DNA of 37,573 bases from Lingula anatina (lineage: Eukaryota > Brachiopoda > Lingulata > Lingulida > Lingulidae): contig NW_019776080.1 of NCBI RefSeq assembly GCF_001039355.2, positions 1 to 37,573 of the forward strand. The letters run 5' to 3'. Under the pieces are notes generated by a model. The model was not told the DNA's origin and did not search any database. It worked only from the letters and a program-made list of their open reading frames with translations. The position numbers were made by a program, and so were the translations under genes. This document shows positions 27,141 through 33,588 of the stretch, in pieces (position 1 is the stretch's first letter; each line of letters starts with the position of its first letter).

Positions 27141-29288
27141 TGCTCAAAAGAAGTTAAGGAATACTAAGAAAAGTAACTGTCATATACCTTAATTTAAAAC
27201 ATAAAAATAATTGTCATCCATCACTTTATAGAATTGTGTTTGGACTTAACTATCAGGTGTCATTATGCAAATGAGAATATAAAGGAAGGGGTGGTAAAAA
27301 ATTGAAATTCAATCTCAAAGTTCATGTCAAGCTAGTAATTTTCAGTATCATGTGTGCATGTCTCTGGAAACCACAGGTGTTTCAAAACGCCTCTCTGTTA
27401 AGCAATTAATGTCTTGAGCAACAGCTGTGGAAGGAAATTCCATTGGATTTTCCTTGGATGAGCCATTGAGCAAGTAAAGCTTATTGAGATCTAATGATGG
27501 GTGGTGATTTTGCTGAAATCAAAGCGCTAAGTGGTCCCATAATGGTGCATATTAGGCAAATGGGCCAAGCTGTCCTTTCTATGGACGTTTTTCTGCTGAA
27601 TGAAATCTTGAACAGTGAGAACGTGAATTGTCAACTTGTAGAATGGTTCCATGATCTATCCTACAGAGGGATGGCATTACCAGCTTTATCAGGATTTCAT
27701 TCCTGTGGTAGAATCTGGTGAAATTTACACTGCCACCACCACACTTGATGTGGGTAGTAAAGGTCCCATTTGTCTGGACTCACCTGTTCATGCGAGTTCT
27801 GTCATTACTGCTCTGGGTTGTATATCTGTACTCAGTTAAGACATATATAGTAACCATTCTTGGATGTGTCTAGTATCTGTGATGGGTTGCCATTAGTCTT
27901 GCCATTAAGACTGGTTGCACTGCCTGGAGTCTTGAACAGAAGTTTCACTCCCTTAAACAGCTTCTGACAGTTTGGCCATTGATGGTAGTATGTGTGAATG
28001 GCTGTTCTGGGAAATATTTGTAGTGTTCTAGCAGTGACAGTATGGTTCCGTATATCAGACAAATAAAGAAAATGATCCTTACCTGGGGTGTTAACACAAG
28101 GTCACACTGACCTGGGTCTGATGGCTAACTCTCTAGCTGTTACCATGAACCACTTATTCAGCCTGTGAGTTACTGAAGGACTCACACCTAGTCTTCTGAC
28201 AGTGTCTAATGCACATCAAAGCTTACATCTAATAAGTGTATATCCCTCCCTCCTTCTTCCAGTGACAATTAAACCACGGTGTTTGAGCAAGGCTAAGAAA
28301 TGTTTTAGTCAAAGCTCTTGCAGTGTCATTCTCACAATGACTATTCATATGGGTGATTGCAAGCTTGCTATCTGTTCATCCTTCACCCAGGATTAAGTTG
28401 GGAGGCTAAATAATTTTACCCAATTTTTCATGTTTTTCATCCCACAAAATAATCATAATTATTACCATTTGATGAGTGCAAAGTTTTTTTAATGAAACAC
28501 AGTTAAAGTAGAAATGTTATCCAATACAGAATGGTGACTTTGTCTTAGAACTACTGAATTTTAATAACAGTAGGCATGGTTCAAACTTAAATAGTGGGTA
28601 TTCCCTGACTTCTTTTGAGTATCATTTATCAGTAAATTAAGCTGATTATATTAGGATTACCTGCCACACTGTTATAATTATACATAATTATATTGGATGT
28701 AGATAATCCTCATTGTATCAGGTTCTAATATTTTGTTCATTAATAAGCCTAATAACATGTTCATATTTTTAGAAATAGCCTATTGTGAGTGATTCATTTT
28801 AATGGACATAAAATAGGGGGCTAATGTAGAAGATATGGGAGTATTTTTTTTATTGGGAAGGGAGGAGGTGTATTGAAGACCATACATACATAAATACATA
28901 TCAATATATATTTTTGTGTGAAAAGACAACTGTAGACCGTAAAACACGAACATATTGTGTGCATTGTCTACCATCAGGGAATATTGCACACAACTCTAAT
29001 TCTGCAAATCACCAAGCAGATTACCACCCATAACCTCTATCTCTTTTTTTCATAGATATATCTGGTTGGCCACTAATATGTTTCATTATTTTTCATATAA
29101 TTCAGAGAAATGAAGATCTGCAACAAGACTATGAAGACAAGTGTCTAAAGATAGAGCAGGAGTATCGGGAGTGGTATCGCTGGAAGTCCATGGAGATTTT
29201 AAGCACTCTTTCGATAGCAGACAGCGTAGATGATCTCACTTCAGATGATGAGTCAACCACTCAGTTGTTGTCTGTGAAGCCTCTGTAA
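2058..29288 (+). CDS. PLCB: Phospholipase C beta, 3' part of gene (22 exons joined, 5' end outside window)
   Basis: This gene encodes a phosphoinositide-specific phospholipase C of the beta class, which cuts PIP2 into IP3 and diacylglycerol at the plasma membrane when bound by G-alpha-q or G-beta-gamma. Twenty-two exons join with matching phases into about 948 codons ending in TAA. Domains in order are the C-terminal half of the X box (exons 1-4), an acidic X-Y linker (exon 5), the Y box (exons 6-9), C2 (exons 9-12), the G-alpha-q docking helix-turn-helix (exon 13), a Ser/Thr-rich linker (exons 14-16) and the distal coiled coil (exons 17-22). Family members are usually near 1,200 residues, so about 300 N-terminal residues (PH, EF hands, first catalytic His) lie upstream. 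Motifs such as [15 protein letters not shown] and NQPLNLP place it nearer PLCB1/2/3 than PLCB4/norpA. The branch call is inference from memory of the family; the family call is secure. Confidence 0.96.
2892..2971 (+). CDS. PLCB: PLC-beta exon 2: X box, catalytic Glu
   Basis: Acceptor ttttgtag, donor AC|GTAAGT, ends in phase 2. It encodes [19 protein letters not shown] followed by LSFENHC. The Glu of FENH corresponds to the fourth calcium ligand or catalytic Glu (390 in PLC-delta1). The split Thr codon is completed by the first base of exon 3. Confidence 0.95.
2972..5396. other. PLCB: Intron 2 of window, 2.4 kb
   Basis: It holds short microsatellites: (CAA)n about 3014-3040, a poly-A run 3997-4017, (CA)n near 4470-4488. 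No exon-like sequence was found. Other introns above 300 bases with nothing notable are 2216-2891, 5847-6402, 7551-7640 and 7769-8311, 9283-9797, 18543-20059, 21425-23697, 23797-24177 and 24294-24598. Confidence 0.5.
5397..5481 (+). CDS. PLCB: PLC-beta exon 3: X box
   Basis: Acceptor gtcaactag and donor CCG|GTAAGT. It encodes [19 protein letters not shown] then TEPLEGYP, the family block after ENH in which KQQAKMA and IFGD are highly conserved. It ends in phase 0 and sits 2.4 kb downstream of exon 2. Confidence 0.95.
5768..5846 (+). CDS. PLCB: PLC-beta exon 4: end of X box, PIP2-binding lysines
   Basis: Acceptor cttctttttag, donor AAAG|GTGCGC, ends in phase 1. It encodes [19 protein letters not shown] then KNKKKHK. 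The LPSP and ILVKNKKK motifs are PLC-beta hallmarks. The two lysines of VKNK correspond to residues that contact the inositol phosphates in PLC-delta1 (438 and 440). Confidence 0.95.
6403..6472. repeat. (GT)35 microsatellite just upstream of exon 5
   Basis: A pure GT run of about 70 bases ends 54 bases before the exon 5 acceptor. In the transcript it would be a (UG)n tract. Confidence 0.97.
6527..6792 (+). CDS. PLCB: PLC-beta exon 5: acidic X-Y linker
   Basis: Acceptor atcttcatttcag, beginning in phase 1. It encodes a low-complexity linker: a Ser/Asn-rich first half, then an acidic stretch of alternating Ser, Asp and Glu (about bases 6694-6760), then a basic [10 protein letters not shown] run. 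In the family this linker covers the active site and is displaced at charged membranes. The open frame meets a stop at 6814, and no in-frame GT donor gives the conserved continuation. The junction AAG|GCAAGA, a GC donor, joins in phase 0 to exon 6 and yields the conserved GTAGSEAEA block. The end coordinate rests on that GC-AG intron. Confidence 0.92.
7073..7169 (+). CDS. PLCB: PLC-beta exon 6: start of Y box
   Basis: Acceptor ataattacag, donor AAA|GTAAGT, phase 0 in and phase 1 out. It encodes [20 protein letters not shown] then [12 protein letters not shown]. The first block is the conserved lead into the Y box of PLC-beta enzymes. Confidence 0.95.
7466..7550 (+). CDS. PLCB: PLC-beta exon 7: Y box
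   Basis: Acceptor atattttag, donor CAA|GTATCC. With the split Lys codon it reads [20 protein letters not shown] then KEFPVDFV. The SSF motif contains the Ser equivalent to PLC-delta1 Ser522, a PIP2 contact. It ends in phase 2, and the next exon completes an Asn codon. Confidence 0.95.
7641..7695. repeat. Short tandem duplication
   Basis: Two near-identical units of about 27 bases, differing mainly at aacagc versus gacagc, share the core gggattactt and agcaaaataa. Confidence 0.8.
7721..7768. repeat. (CT)24 microsatellite
   Basis: Pure CT run passing into a short GT run, inside the intron between exons 7 and 8. Confidence 0.97.
8312..8436 (+). CDS. PLCB: PLC-beta exon 8: Y box core
   Basis: The exon follows the acceptor acaacactag. 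It encodes [20 protein letters not shown] then [19 protein letters not shown]. The RIYP arginine corresponds to the PIP2-contacting Arg549 of PLC-delta1. Two donors are possible. CAG|GTCTTA would end in phase 0. TTAG|GTATTG, chosen here, ends in phase 1 and joins exon 9 in frame as QVLDLAMQL, matching the family in length. Confidence 0.94.
8890..9044 (+). CDS. PLCB: PLC-beta exon 9: end of Y box into C2
   Basis: Acceptor gttccatccag, donor AAG|GTATGC. It encodes [20 protein letters not shown] then [20 protein letters not shown]. The polypyrimidine tract is poor because an (AAT)n microsatellite lies just upstream (about 8850-8871). KPDFM and FDPF are family landmarks closing the TIM barrel and leading into C2. 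Confidence 0.93.
9171..9282. repeat. 112-bp inverted-repeat (fold-back) unit
   Basis: The arms 9171-9191 and 9262-9282 are inverted copies differing at one base (ggtggatgttgagaatgaaag versus its complement). The centre contains the self-complementary gcatgcatgc. It is MITE-like and intronic. Confidence 0.75.
9798..9959 (+). CDS. PLCB: PLC-beta exon 10: C2 domain
   Basis: Acceptor ctgtgttctag, donor AAG|GTATTT, phase 0 on both sides. It encodes [20 protein letters not shown] then [14 protein letters not shown] and [24 protein letters not shown] and the NPVY strand are conserved C2 features of PLC-beta. Confidence 0.95.
10281..10380 (+). CDS. PLCB: PLC-beta exon 11: C2 domain
   Basis: Acceptor gttcttttcaag, donor CCAG|GTATGA, ends in phase 1. 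It encodes [20 protein letters not shown] then [23 protein letters not shown] and GHRILP resemble PLCB1/3 more than PLCB4. Confidence 0.95.
10780..10975. repeat. Third copy of the dispersed repeat found at 327-930
   Basis: Shares, in the same order, gtccatgttacctgt, gcatcaaaattggc and two copies of a tttgtcagctttgctg segment with the copies at the window start. It lies in the same orientation in intron 11. Confidence 0.75.
11196..11300 (+). CDS. PLCB: PLC-beta exon 12: end of C2
   Basis: Acceptor attttttttag, donor GAAG|GTAGGT, ends in phase 1. It encodes [20 protein letters not shown] then [14 protein letters not shown], the last C2 strands. A 6.7-kb intron follows, the longest in the window, and it hosts the fold-back element and the candidate cassette exon. 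Confidence 0.95.
11480..11755. repeat. Decayed tandem repeat, period roughly 65-85 bp, about 3.5 units
   Basis: The order aacaagtctttaa, accagtgttac-like and atatattacctccagt recurs with heavy divergence through this stretch of intron 12. Unit boundaries are approximate. Confidence 0.5.
11756..13048. other. Intron 12, AT-rich sequence without clear features
   Basis: AT-rich, with some loosely repeated tatgcctgt and aatattgac words between 11940 and 12140 that may be another decayed tandem array. No exon-like sequence was found. Confidence 0.4.
13049..14054. mobile_element. Fold-back DNA element with palindromic CACCGCGGTG satellite arms
   Basis: Two long arms, 13049-13305 and 13842-14054, are inverted copies. 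Outward to inward each has a unique part (cagagctttgttagtatcat type), then 6-8 units of about 20-22 bases containing CACCGCGGTG followed by aaaataatttt, then tggccatctcggcccgggt. Each unit is itself a palindrome around CCGCGG. A central 536-base loop, 13306-13841, is of different composition. It is open over long stretches on both strands (plus 13317-13682; minus 13666-13223 with one stop at 13441-13439). I recognise no protein there. It is most likely a non-autonomous fold-back transposon; target-site duplications were not identified. Confidence 0.75.
14055..15883. other. Intron 12 between fold-back element and cassette exon
   Basis: There is no recognised gene. A minus-strand frame 15177-14854 is open for 107 codons but matches no family I know. 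At 15640-15840 pieces such as [19 protein letters not shown] look coding but are interrupted by stops, so they may be a decayed exon or retrosequence. Confidence 0.35.
15884..16114 (+). CDS. PLCB: Candidate alternative cassette exon of PLC-beta (77 codons)
   Basis: This is a stop-free 231-base segment with acceptor tgtccctctctgcagag and donor CAAG|GTAGCA, phase 1 on both sides, so it can be included or skipped without breaking the frame between exons 12 and 13. The inserted peptide would start [15 protein letters not shown], contain [13 protein letters not shown], and end in a Ser/Arg-rich stretch. I recognise no domain. The acceptor is a run of three overlapping AGs. Only the middle one (AG at 15882-15883) keeps the frame open, while the first gives a stop within four codons. 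Constitutive PLC-betas lack an insert here, so if real it is alternative. It could instead be a relic: sequence just upstream (15640-15840) has coding-like pieces broken by stops. Confidence 0.45.
16115..17449. other. PLCB: Intron following candidate cassette exon
   Basis: AT-rich intron without recognised genes or exons. A 97-codon plus-strand frame (16824-17117) is compositionally AT-driven and unsupported. Confidence 0.45.
17450..17694. repeat. Inverted-repeat MITE-like element, about 245 bp
   Basis: The arms pair over most of their length: gagtctcactaaattg and cttaaatgtctgtca on the left return inverted on the right (17599-17660), and the outer ends pair as tgggttccca and tgggaatggtccc. 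The loop of about 45 bases holds a smaller ggtaa/ttacc inverted repeat. Confidence 0.75.
18009..18106 (+). CDS. PLCB: PLC-beta exon 13: G-alpha-q docking helix-turn-helix
   Basis: Acceptor gacttttgcag, donor GAG|GTAAGA. It reads [20 protein letters not shown] then [13 protein letters not shown]. The conserved L-x-N-P-I turn corresponds to the element directly after C2 that packs on the effector surface of active G-alpha-q in PLC-beta3. The following helix corresponds to the autoinhibitory proximal C-terminal helix. Confidence 0.94.
18516..18542 (+). CDS. PLCB: PLC-beta exon 14: 27-base microexon
   Basis: Acceptor gtattgtttcag and donor CAG|GTGATT flank 27 bases encoding SNNAQAGVQ, phase 0 on both sides. 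It lies between exons that are themselves phase 0 and join cleanly without it, so it may be optional. The support is splice signals and frame only; no conserved motif proves it. Confidence 0.6.
19726..19748. repeat. Perfect 10-bp-arm hairpin
   Basis: tgggactaat and its exact inverse are separated by three bases. Intronic; no function inferred. Confidence 0.8.
20065..20165 (+). mobile_element. tRNA-derived SINE-like fragment
   Basis: An A-box-like tggcctaagggttgg (20074-20088) is followed by a B-box-like ggtttgggattaaatgcc (20102-20119), as in a Pol III promoter derived from tRNA. The box spacing is short and the body is only about 100 bases, so this is a diverged or deleted copy. Confidence 0.4.
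20360..20619. mobile_element. TTAA-flanked MITE, 260 bp
   Basis: The terminal inverted repeats AGGGATAATAAC (20364-20375) and GTTATTATCCCT (20604-20615) are perfect and flanked on both sides by TTAA. TTAA target duplications are the mark of piggyBac-type transposition. No transposase is present, so this is non-autonomous. Confidence 0.8.
21126..21342 (+). CDS. PLCB: PLC-beta exon 15: Ser/Thr-rich linker
   Basis: Acceptor tgatttaccttccag, donor CCAG|GTAAGA, phase 0 in and phase 1 out. It encodes a 72-residue low-complexity segment containing [16 protein letters not shown] and many Ser, Thr and Gln residues, ending SSSTGSTPG. This matches the poorly conserved, probably disordered and phosphorylatable linker between the proximal and distal C-terminal domains of PLC-beta. 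KKRTDS looks like a basophilic kinase site. Confidence 0.88.
21395..21424. repeat. (CA)n microsatellite after exon 15
   Basis: About 15 CA units followed by a short (TA)n run, 50 bases downstream of the exon 15 donor. Confidence 0.95.
23698..23796 (+). CDS. PLCB: PLC-beta exon 16: linker
   Basis: Acceptor tgatgtcttttcag, donor GCTA|GTAAGG, phase 1 on both sides, so skippable without a frameshift. It encodes [20 protein letters not shown] then [13 protein letters not shown], a Ser/Thr-rich continuation of the linker with no recognisable domain. Confidence 0.85.
24178..24293 (+). CDS. PLCB: PLC-beta exon 17: start of distal coiled coil
   Basis: Acceptor tttaaatttgaag (weak), donor AAG|GTAAGC. 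With the split Asn codon it reads [20 protein letters not shown] then [19 protein letters not shown]. The heptad-like, Lys/Glu-rich end begins the distal C-terminal domain, a long coiled coil that gives membrane binding and G-alpha-q GAP activity in the family. Confidence 0.92.
24599..24793 (+). CDS. PLCB: PLC-beta exon 18: distal coiled coil
   Basis: Acceptor cttcttaatttag, donor GAG|GTGAAA, phase 0 on both sides. It encodes [39 protein letters not shown] and a helix ending [12 protein letters not shown]. It is strongly helical, basic and rich in Gln/Lys, as in PLC-beta distal domains. Confidence 0.93.
24973..25244 (+). CDS. PLCB: PLC-beta exon 19: distal coiled coil
   Basis: Acceptor ttttgtatttag, donor TCAAG|GTGCCA, ends in phase 2. 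It encodes about 90 residues beginning [20 protein letters not shown] and including the helix [20 protein letters not shown]. This is the largest exon of the coiled coil. Confidence 0.93.
25364..25390. repeat. Perfect 13-bp-arm palindrome
   Basis: catagaagtagag, one base, then its exact inverse. It lies in the short intron between exons 19 and 20. Confidence 0.85.
25478..25535 (+). CDS. PLCB: PLC-beta exon 20: distal coiled coil
   Basis: Acceptor tgattgttttag, donor AAG|GTAACT. It completes the split Arg codon and reads [19 protein letters not shown], 19 residues of charged helix. Confidence 0.9.
25815..25894. repeat. 80-bp inverted repeat in intron 20
   Basis: Arms of about 25 bases (atatgaataact and ctggaactt on the left, inverted on the right) enclose a 28-base loop. 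Flanking agaaacagttttg words at about 25798 and 25940 form a direct repeat around it. Confidence 0.75.
26123..26209 (+). CDS. PLCB: PLC-beta exon 21: distal coiled coil
   Basis: Acceptor taccaatttcag, donor AAG|GTGGGT, phase 0 on both sides and 29 codons. It encodes [20 protein letters not shown] then KTLAEERQK. The frame stays open past the donor for about 36 more codons into a hydrophobic tail, which would matter only if the intron were retained. Confidence 0.92.
26210..27092. other. PLCB: Intron 21, 5' part
   Basis: AT-rich intron without exon-like sequence, apart from the open frame running on from exon 21 to a stop at about 26318. Confidence 0.45.
27093..27139. repeat. (AT)n microsatellite at transposon insertion point
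   Basis: A pure AT run that abuts the left end of the Tc1/mariner element, which inserts at TA. Confidence 0.95.
27138..28621 (-). mobile_element. Decayed Tc1/mariner-type transposon, about 1.48 kb
   Basis: The terminal inverted repeats of about 24 bases (ctgctcaaaagaagttaagg near 27140; the inverse near 28598-28619) are flanked by TA, as for Tc1/mariner. The minus strand holds transposase remnants in order: a helix-turn-helix and linker zone near 28000-28170 ([20 protein letters not shown]), a [11 protein letters not shown] segment resembling the second catalytic Asp motif near 27620, and a C-terminal piece with LWDHLALRFQ near 27500-27540. Stops and frame changes break it throughout, so it cannot encode an active enzyme. 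The identification rests on motif resemblance and end structure. Confidence 0.8.
28622..29105. other. PLCB: Intron 21, 3' part
   Basis: AT-rich intron between the transposon and the last exon, without recognised features. Confidence 0.5.
29106..29288 (+). CDS. PLCB: PLC-beta exon 22: last coding exon and stop
   Basis: Acceptor ttcatataattcag, stop TAA at 29286-29288. It encodes the end of the helix ([20 protein letters not shown]), [10 protein letters not shown], an acidic and Ser-rich tail with [14 protein letters not shown], and ends LLSVKPL. Vertebrate PLC-beta1-3 usually end in a class I PDZ ligand. Here the residue two before the C-terminus is Lys, not Ser or Thr, so that motif is absent. 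Confidence 0.92.
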   Translation, partial: RNEDLQQDYEDKCLKIEQEYREWYRWKSMEILSTLSIADSVDDLTSDDESTTQLLSVKPL

Positions 29289-29601
29289 TGATGATGGCAC
29301 TGTGCAATGAGACATCGGAAAAATGAGAAGAGTCCATGTCCGTTGTCTAGGGTAGCCTTTTTAATTGAAAAGTTTAGCAATTGTGCTCTTGTTCTTGCAA
29401 TATTTCATATTACAAATTCACTTAGCAATTTGATGGAGAGTTGGTTGTTTTGGGTCCATAACACGGAGCAAAGCAATCCATTTTTGATAGATTGCAATCA
29501 GCACTGACAGCTAAGGCTGTATTTTCCAAATCAGTCTGTATGTGTCAGTAATTAAGGTCAATTAAAGTTAGTAATGCCTCTCCATGTTGGAGCATAATAA
29601 A
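29289..29601 (+). other. PLCB: PLC-beta 3' UTR with candidate polyadenylation signal
   Basis: Non-coding sequence follows the stop codon. The first AATAAA downstream is at 29596-29601, followed by A-rich sequence. Later AATAAA motifs exist (for example near 32816 and 33041), so a longer UTR is possible. Confidence 0.5.
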
Positions 29602-31095
29602 AACAAAATAGCAAGAAAAAAAGTGTGGATGCTTAGGCAAGATTTGTTGTAAATTTGACTGTAGGCATAAAGGAGGACAATGTGAAGGTTTCGAGATTAT
29701 TGTCGTAAATTTCATATAGTAATCAGGACCAGAGAATATATATTTTATCAGTATTTATATACATTCATATATATATTTGTATTAGTACAGCATAATGTAA
29801 TGTAAGGATGACTACTTACAAGCATATTTCTATATTTACTATGACATTCAATGCCTCGGATAAAAGAAGTCGGTGATCAACTTTCATAGTTCTAATTAAG
29901 TGTTCATATATTCTGTATATGGTAGTTTAACCATAGACTGGTGCTTAATGGTTTTCCAAATGCCATTAGAAATCTTTTCTTACTTAAGAAGCTATAGCAA
30001 TCAGATGAATTTATTTAATCAATTAAGAAAGCATTGTATAGGGAAACATTCTACAGCTGAATAGAAAAGATTGCTCTAAACATGCAAATTTGTTGTAATA
30101 TTGTGATATAGGTTTCTTACTTTCACATCACAAAAATGTCCTTCAAATTAATTTTTACATATAGACATGACTTATGTGTGCATTTTACTTATTTAATCTG
30201 TGGGTGTATTTCTAGTTAGATTAATAGTGATCAAATGTTTTCTTATTAAGTGCAATAACAAGTATGTCTGTATTTCTATTGTCATTGGATTCACACATAT
30301 TAACATGCCACATATACCAGGCTTTCAGCTAGATATTCATGATAATGATCCAGGCAAGAAGTGCATGAAATATGTATGATATATGAAACTGTTGTTAAAA
30401 AGTGAATGCCTTACTTGAAAAAATGAAGTAAATTGACTGAATGCAAGTTTGGGTCTCAGAAATTTTGAAAGTCAAAGCAGTGATTTATGTGAACTATGAT
30501 GCCGACAAATATTTATATACAACTTATATTTAGATGTTTATAATTTTGTTTATACTTAATTGGGATCATATTTATTACATATTTTGTCTTTCTCTACACA
30601 TTCCATATATGATGTAACCATTACTTAAATGTTCTTCATTCTCATTTATTTATCTTTCTTGCATGATCCATACAATGTATTATCTGGACCAAACATTTTG
30701 ATCTCTGTAGAATCTGTATTAGGTTAGAAAGTTTGGAACCACCCATTTAGCTGAAGAAGAACAATTGAATGATATGACTTCATTGAGAATACATTTCAGT
30801 TATTTGTTTCTGAATTGTACTATAAAAAAAAGGGATAAAGTCATCCCTGTTTGAAATATAACCATGCAGACTGGCTCTTGGCAAAATATCAGGCCTGCTA
30901 CAAATTCATAGTGAGTTTTTCCTGCAAACTCCTGAAAACTTTTCATTTTGCGAAGGGATCCCCTTCCTCTGCCTTAATTCACATCCTATACTATTTTTTT
31001 CCACAGTAATTGTTGAAATTCAATTATACACTGCCCCTTGATGCATCTTGTATATAAGTACATGCACATAACACAGGTTGCATTCACAACAGATG
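29602..31095. other. Distal 3' UTR or intergenic
   Basis: AT-rich sequence without open frames of interest. It may be an extended PLC-beta 3' UTR. Confidence 0.4.
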
Positions 31096-31377
31096 ATCCA
31101 CAGACTAACTGATTGGCGGACTAAATATGGCCAACCCCACTTAAAAGCGATGCCGGTAATTCCCTAGTGGTCTCCTCACTACTACATGCGCCAGCCCTGC
31201 AGGGGGCTAACAATTAAACCTCGGAGCCAAGATTAAATCCATACAATTTCTAGGATCCTGCAGGCCTGTACATGTGTGGTAGGCGGGGGGACCATAAGGG
31301 GATTAGCGGCATCGCTTTTAAGGGGGCCAGCCATATTTGATCCGCAGGTCTGTTAGTCCACTGATCAACTTGTTCTG
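31096..31377. repeat. Inverted-repeat element, about 280 bp
   Basis: The arms 31096-31187 and 31271-31377 pair through aaatatggcc, cttaaaagcgatgccg and the g/c-rich block after it, with moderate divergence. The centre contains cctgcaggg and aggatcctgcagg. It is MITE-like; ends and target duplications are uncertain. Confidence 0.7.
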
Positions 31378-32887
31378 AAAGCACCCACATAAATGCAAGT
31401 TTCATCATACCTGGGCATTTAGTTCTTGACATCTGCATTAGTGTAAGTCAGATACCTCACTTGTCAGCAAGTAGTAGGTGACAACCACTTGGCACTTTCG
31501 TATATCACAAATAAGTATCTATTACATGGTGTATCTGTTACATAATTTTTGTCTGTTGGTCTCAGCAGTAATTATTATAAACACATCGGTCCTTGTTTTA
31601 CTTATTGCATTTACTGTAATTTGCTTTTACACATTACTCAAGGTGTCACAGGATGTTGTGCTGCATCTTGTTTAGATCTGATTAAGCAAAGGGCAATTCT
31701 AGTCTTAATTTCGGTCAACAGTCACTTGATTGCAACATCTTTAACATTATTCCAGAGTTTTGTGTTTAGCACCATTATCTGTGAATGGGGTAACACAGGA
31801 TTTACTTTAGTTGGTCACAAAAAAATAATAATATCTGCACTGTAAAGATTGGAATACAGTATTTTTGTTATGAAAAACCAATAACCAGAAAGCAGATACT
31901 GTTTTACATTTTTTTGTGCTTGTGTGGGGGATTAGGTGTAAAATCACTTTATGTATGAATAGAATACTTCTAAGATGGTATCAGAGGGCTGATTTTACAG
32001 AAAGTGTATTTGGGTTAAGCGTGGACTGCTTATTAGCTTAGCCCATGGCACAAAATCCACATTTGGTCTAGGCACATTTCAAAAAAGCCTGCTGCATGTG
32101 ATATTTCCATGCCCATCAGAAATCGGAGAAAACCCAAGTTGGCTTAATTTAGATTGTCATTGATCACTTGTTGACGTTTATCTATCGTGACTGAGTGGAA
32201 ATCAAAGTGTTTTTACCAGATTGCATTTGAATAATGTCAAATGCTGTTTTTTAATATTGATAAAACTGTCTTGGAAGGCTGTAAGGGCCTGTCACCCTGG
32301 CAGTCAACCAATGAAGTGTGCATAATGATGTTCAAATACAATTCCTGCTAAAAACTGAAAATTATTGTGATCAGTCTATCTGATAGCATATATGTAAAAG
32401 ATTTTTTTTATATTTGAAGCACTTTGTTTACCTTTTTTTCCCCCTTTTTTTTTAATTCATGGAGCAGCTAATGCTTTATTCTGCCCCCTGAGATTAATGA
32501 CATTTAAGCTTAAATTAAAAACTAAAAAAAAAAAAGAAAAAAGAAACCCCAGTAAGCAGTCTTGGAGATTTTTTGTGAAATAAGTTTGTTTTCTTAAACT
32601 AATAAATGGGGATTTATGAAGCCAGCTCCTGTCTGTGCAATAGGTATAATTCAGCTGATGTCAGTTCAGCATTTATCCAAGCAAGTTTTGGCTTAACTAC
32701 AGAACCTTTGGACTGACAGTTGCATTTCAACTGGTCCAGTAAATAATACATGTACATCCATCATGCATTTGCGTTATTTTCACTGTATTTATCCGGTAAA
32801 CATCGTAACATCGCAATAAATATTTTGTATGTCATTTGTTTGAAAATCACTTTGTTAAATGGTCTTTTCACTTACATTCACTGATCG

Positions 32888-32889
<2 letters not shown>

Positions 32890-32945
<56 letters not shown>
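32890..32945. repeat. (TA)28 microsatellite
   Basis: Pure TA run of about 56 bases. Confidence 0.97.
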
Positions 32946-32949
<4 letters not shown>

Positions 32950-33528
32950 CAAGTTGGAGTTCAAGCTTTTCTAAAGGAATATAATATTGTACTGTAGATC
33001 AGTCATTATTGATTTGATAACTATCAATTTATTGTTCTCAATAAATATATTCACTTAAAAAAGCACACAAAGAGTTCTGGTGTCTCTCACTGAAATGAAC
33101 CACCTGTATTACATATATATGCCATTTTTAAATTAAAATTTCTCCATCCAAGATATTTCCAAGGGGGACCTGAAAAGTTGACTCTAGTGAAGATGTAAAG
33201 CAGATGGGACGTTAAAGTAACGAAAAATTGGCCAAATGAAATATCCAAGACAATTATCTAAATGTATTGTGTACATTTTTCCAAATTCAATGGATATATT
33301 AAAATTATTATACAGTAGAAACCGACATTTTTGTTGCTGTTTTTTTCAAACTTGGAAAAAGTTTCCATTCTTCCAGTCGGTCATCTGGGCACTTTGCCTT
33401 AATTAAGAGCCGGCAAGTCCACCAGAAATGGGGGAAAAACAAATTGAAAACATGGTGGATTGCATTGACTATTATGTTAATGTTGTCAGATTTTGTCCGA
33501 TGATATCATACTTCACAGTGCTTGACCA

Positions 33529-33588
33529 CTTGTGTACTGTGTGGTGTACTTGTGTACTGTGTGGTGTACTTGTGTACTGTGTGGTGCT
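33529..33588. repeat. 20-bp tandem repeat, three units
   Basis: cttgtgtactgtgtggtgta repeats three times, the last unit varying at its end. Confidence 0.95.
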
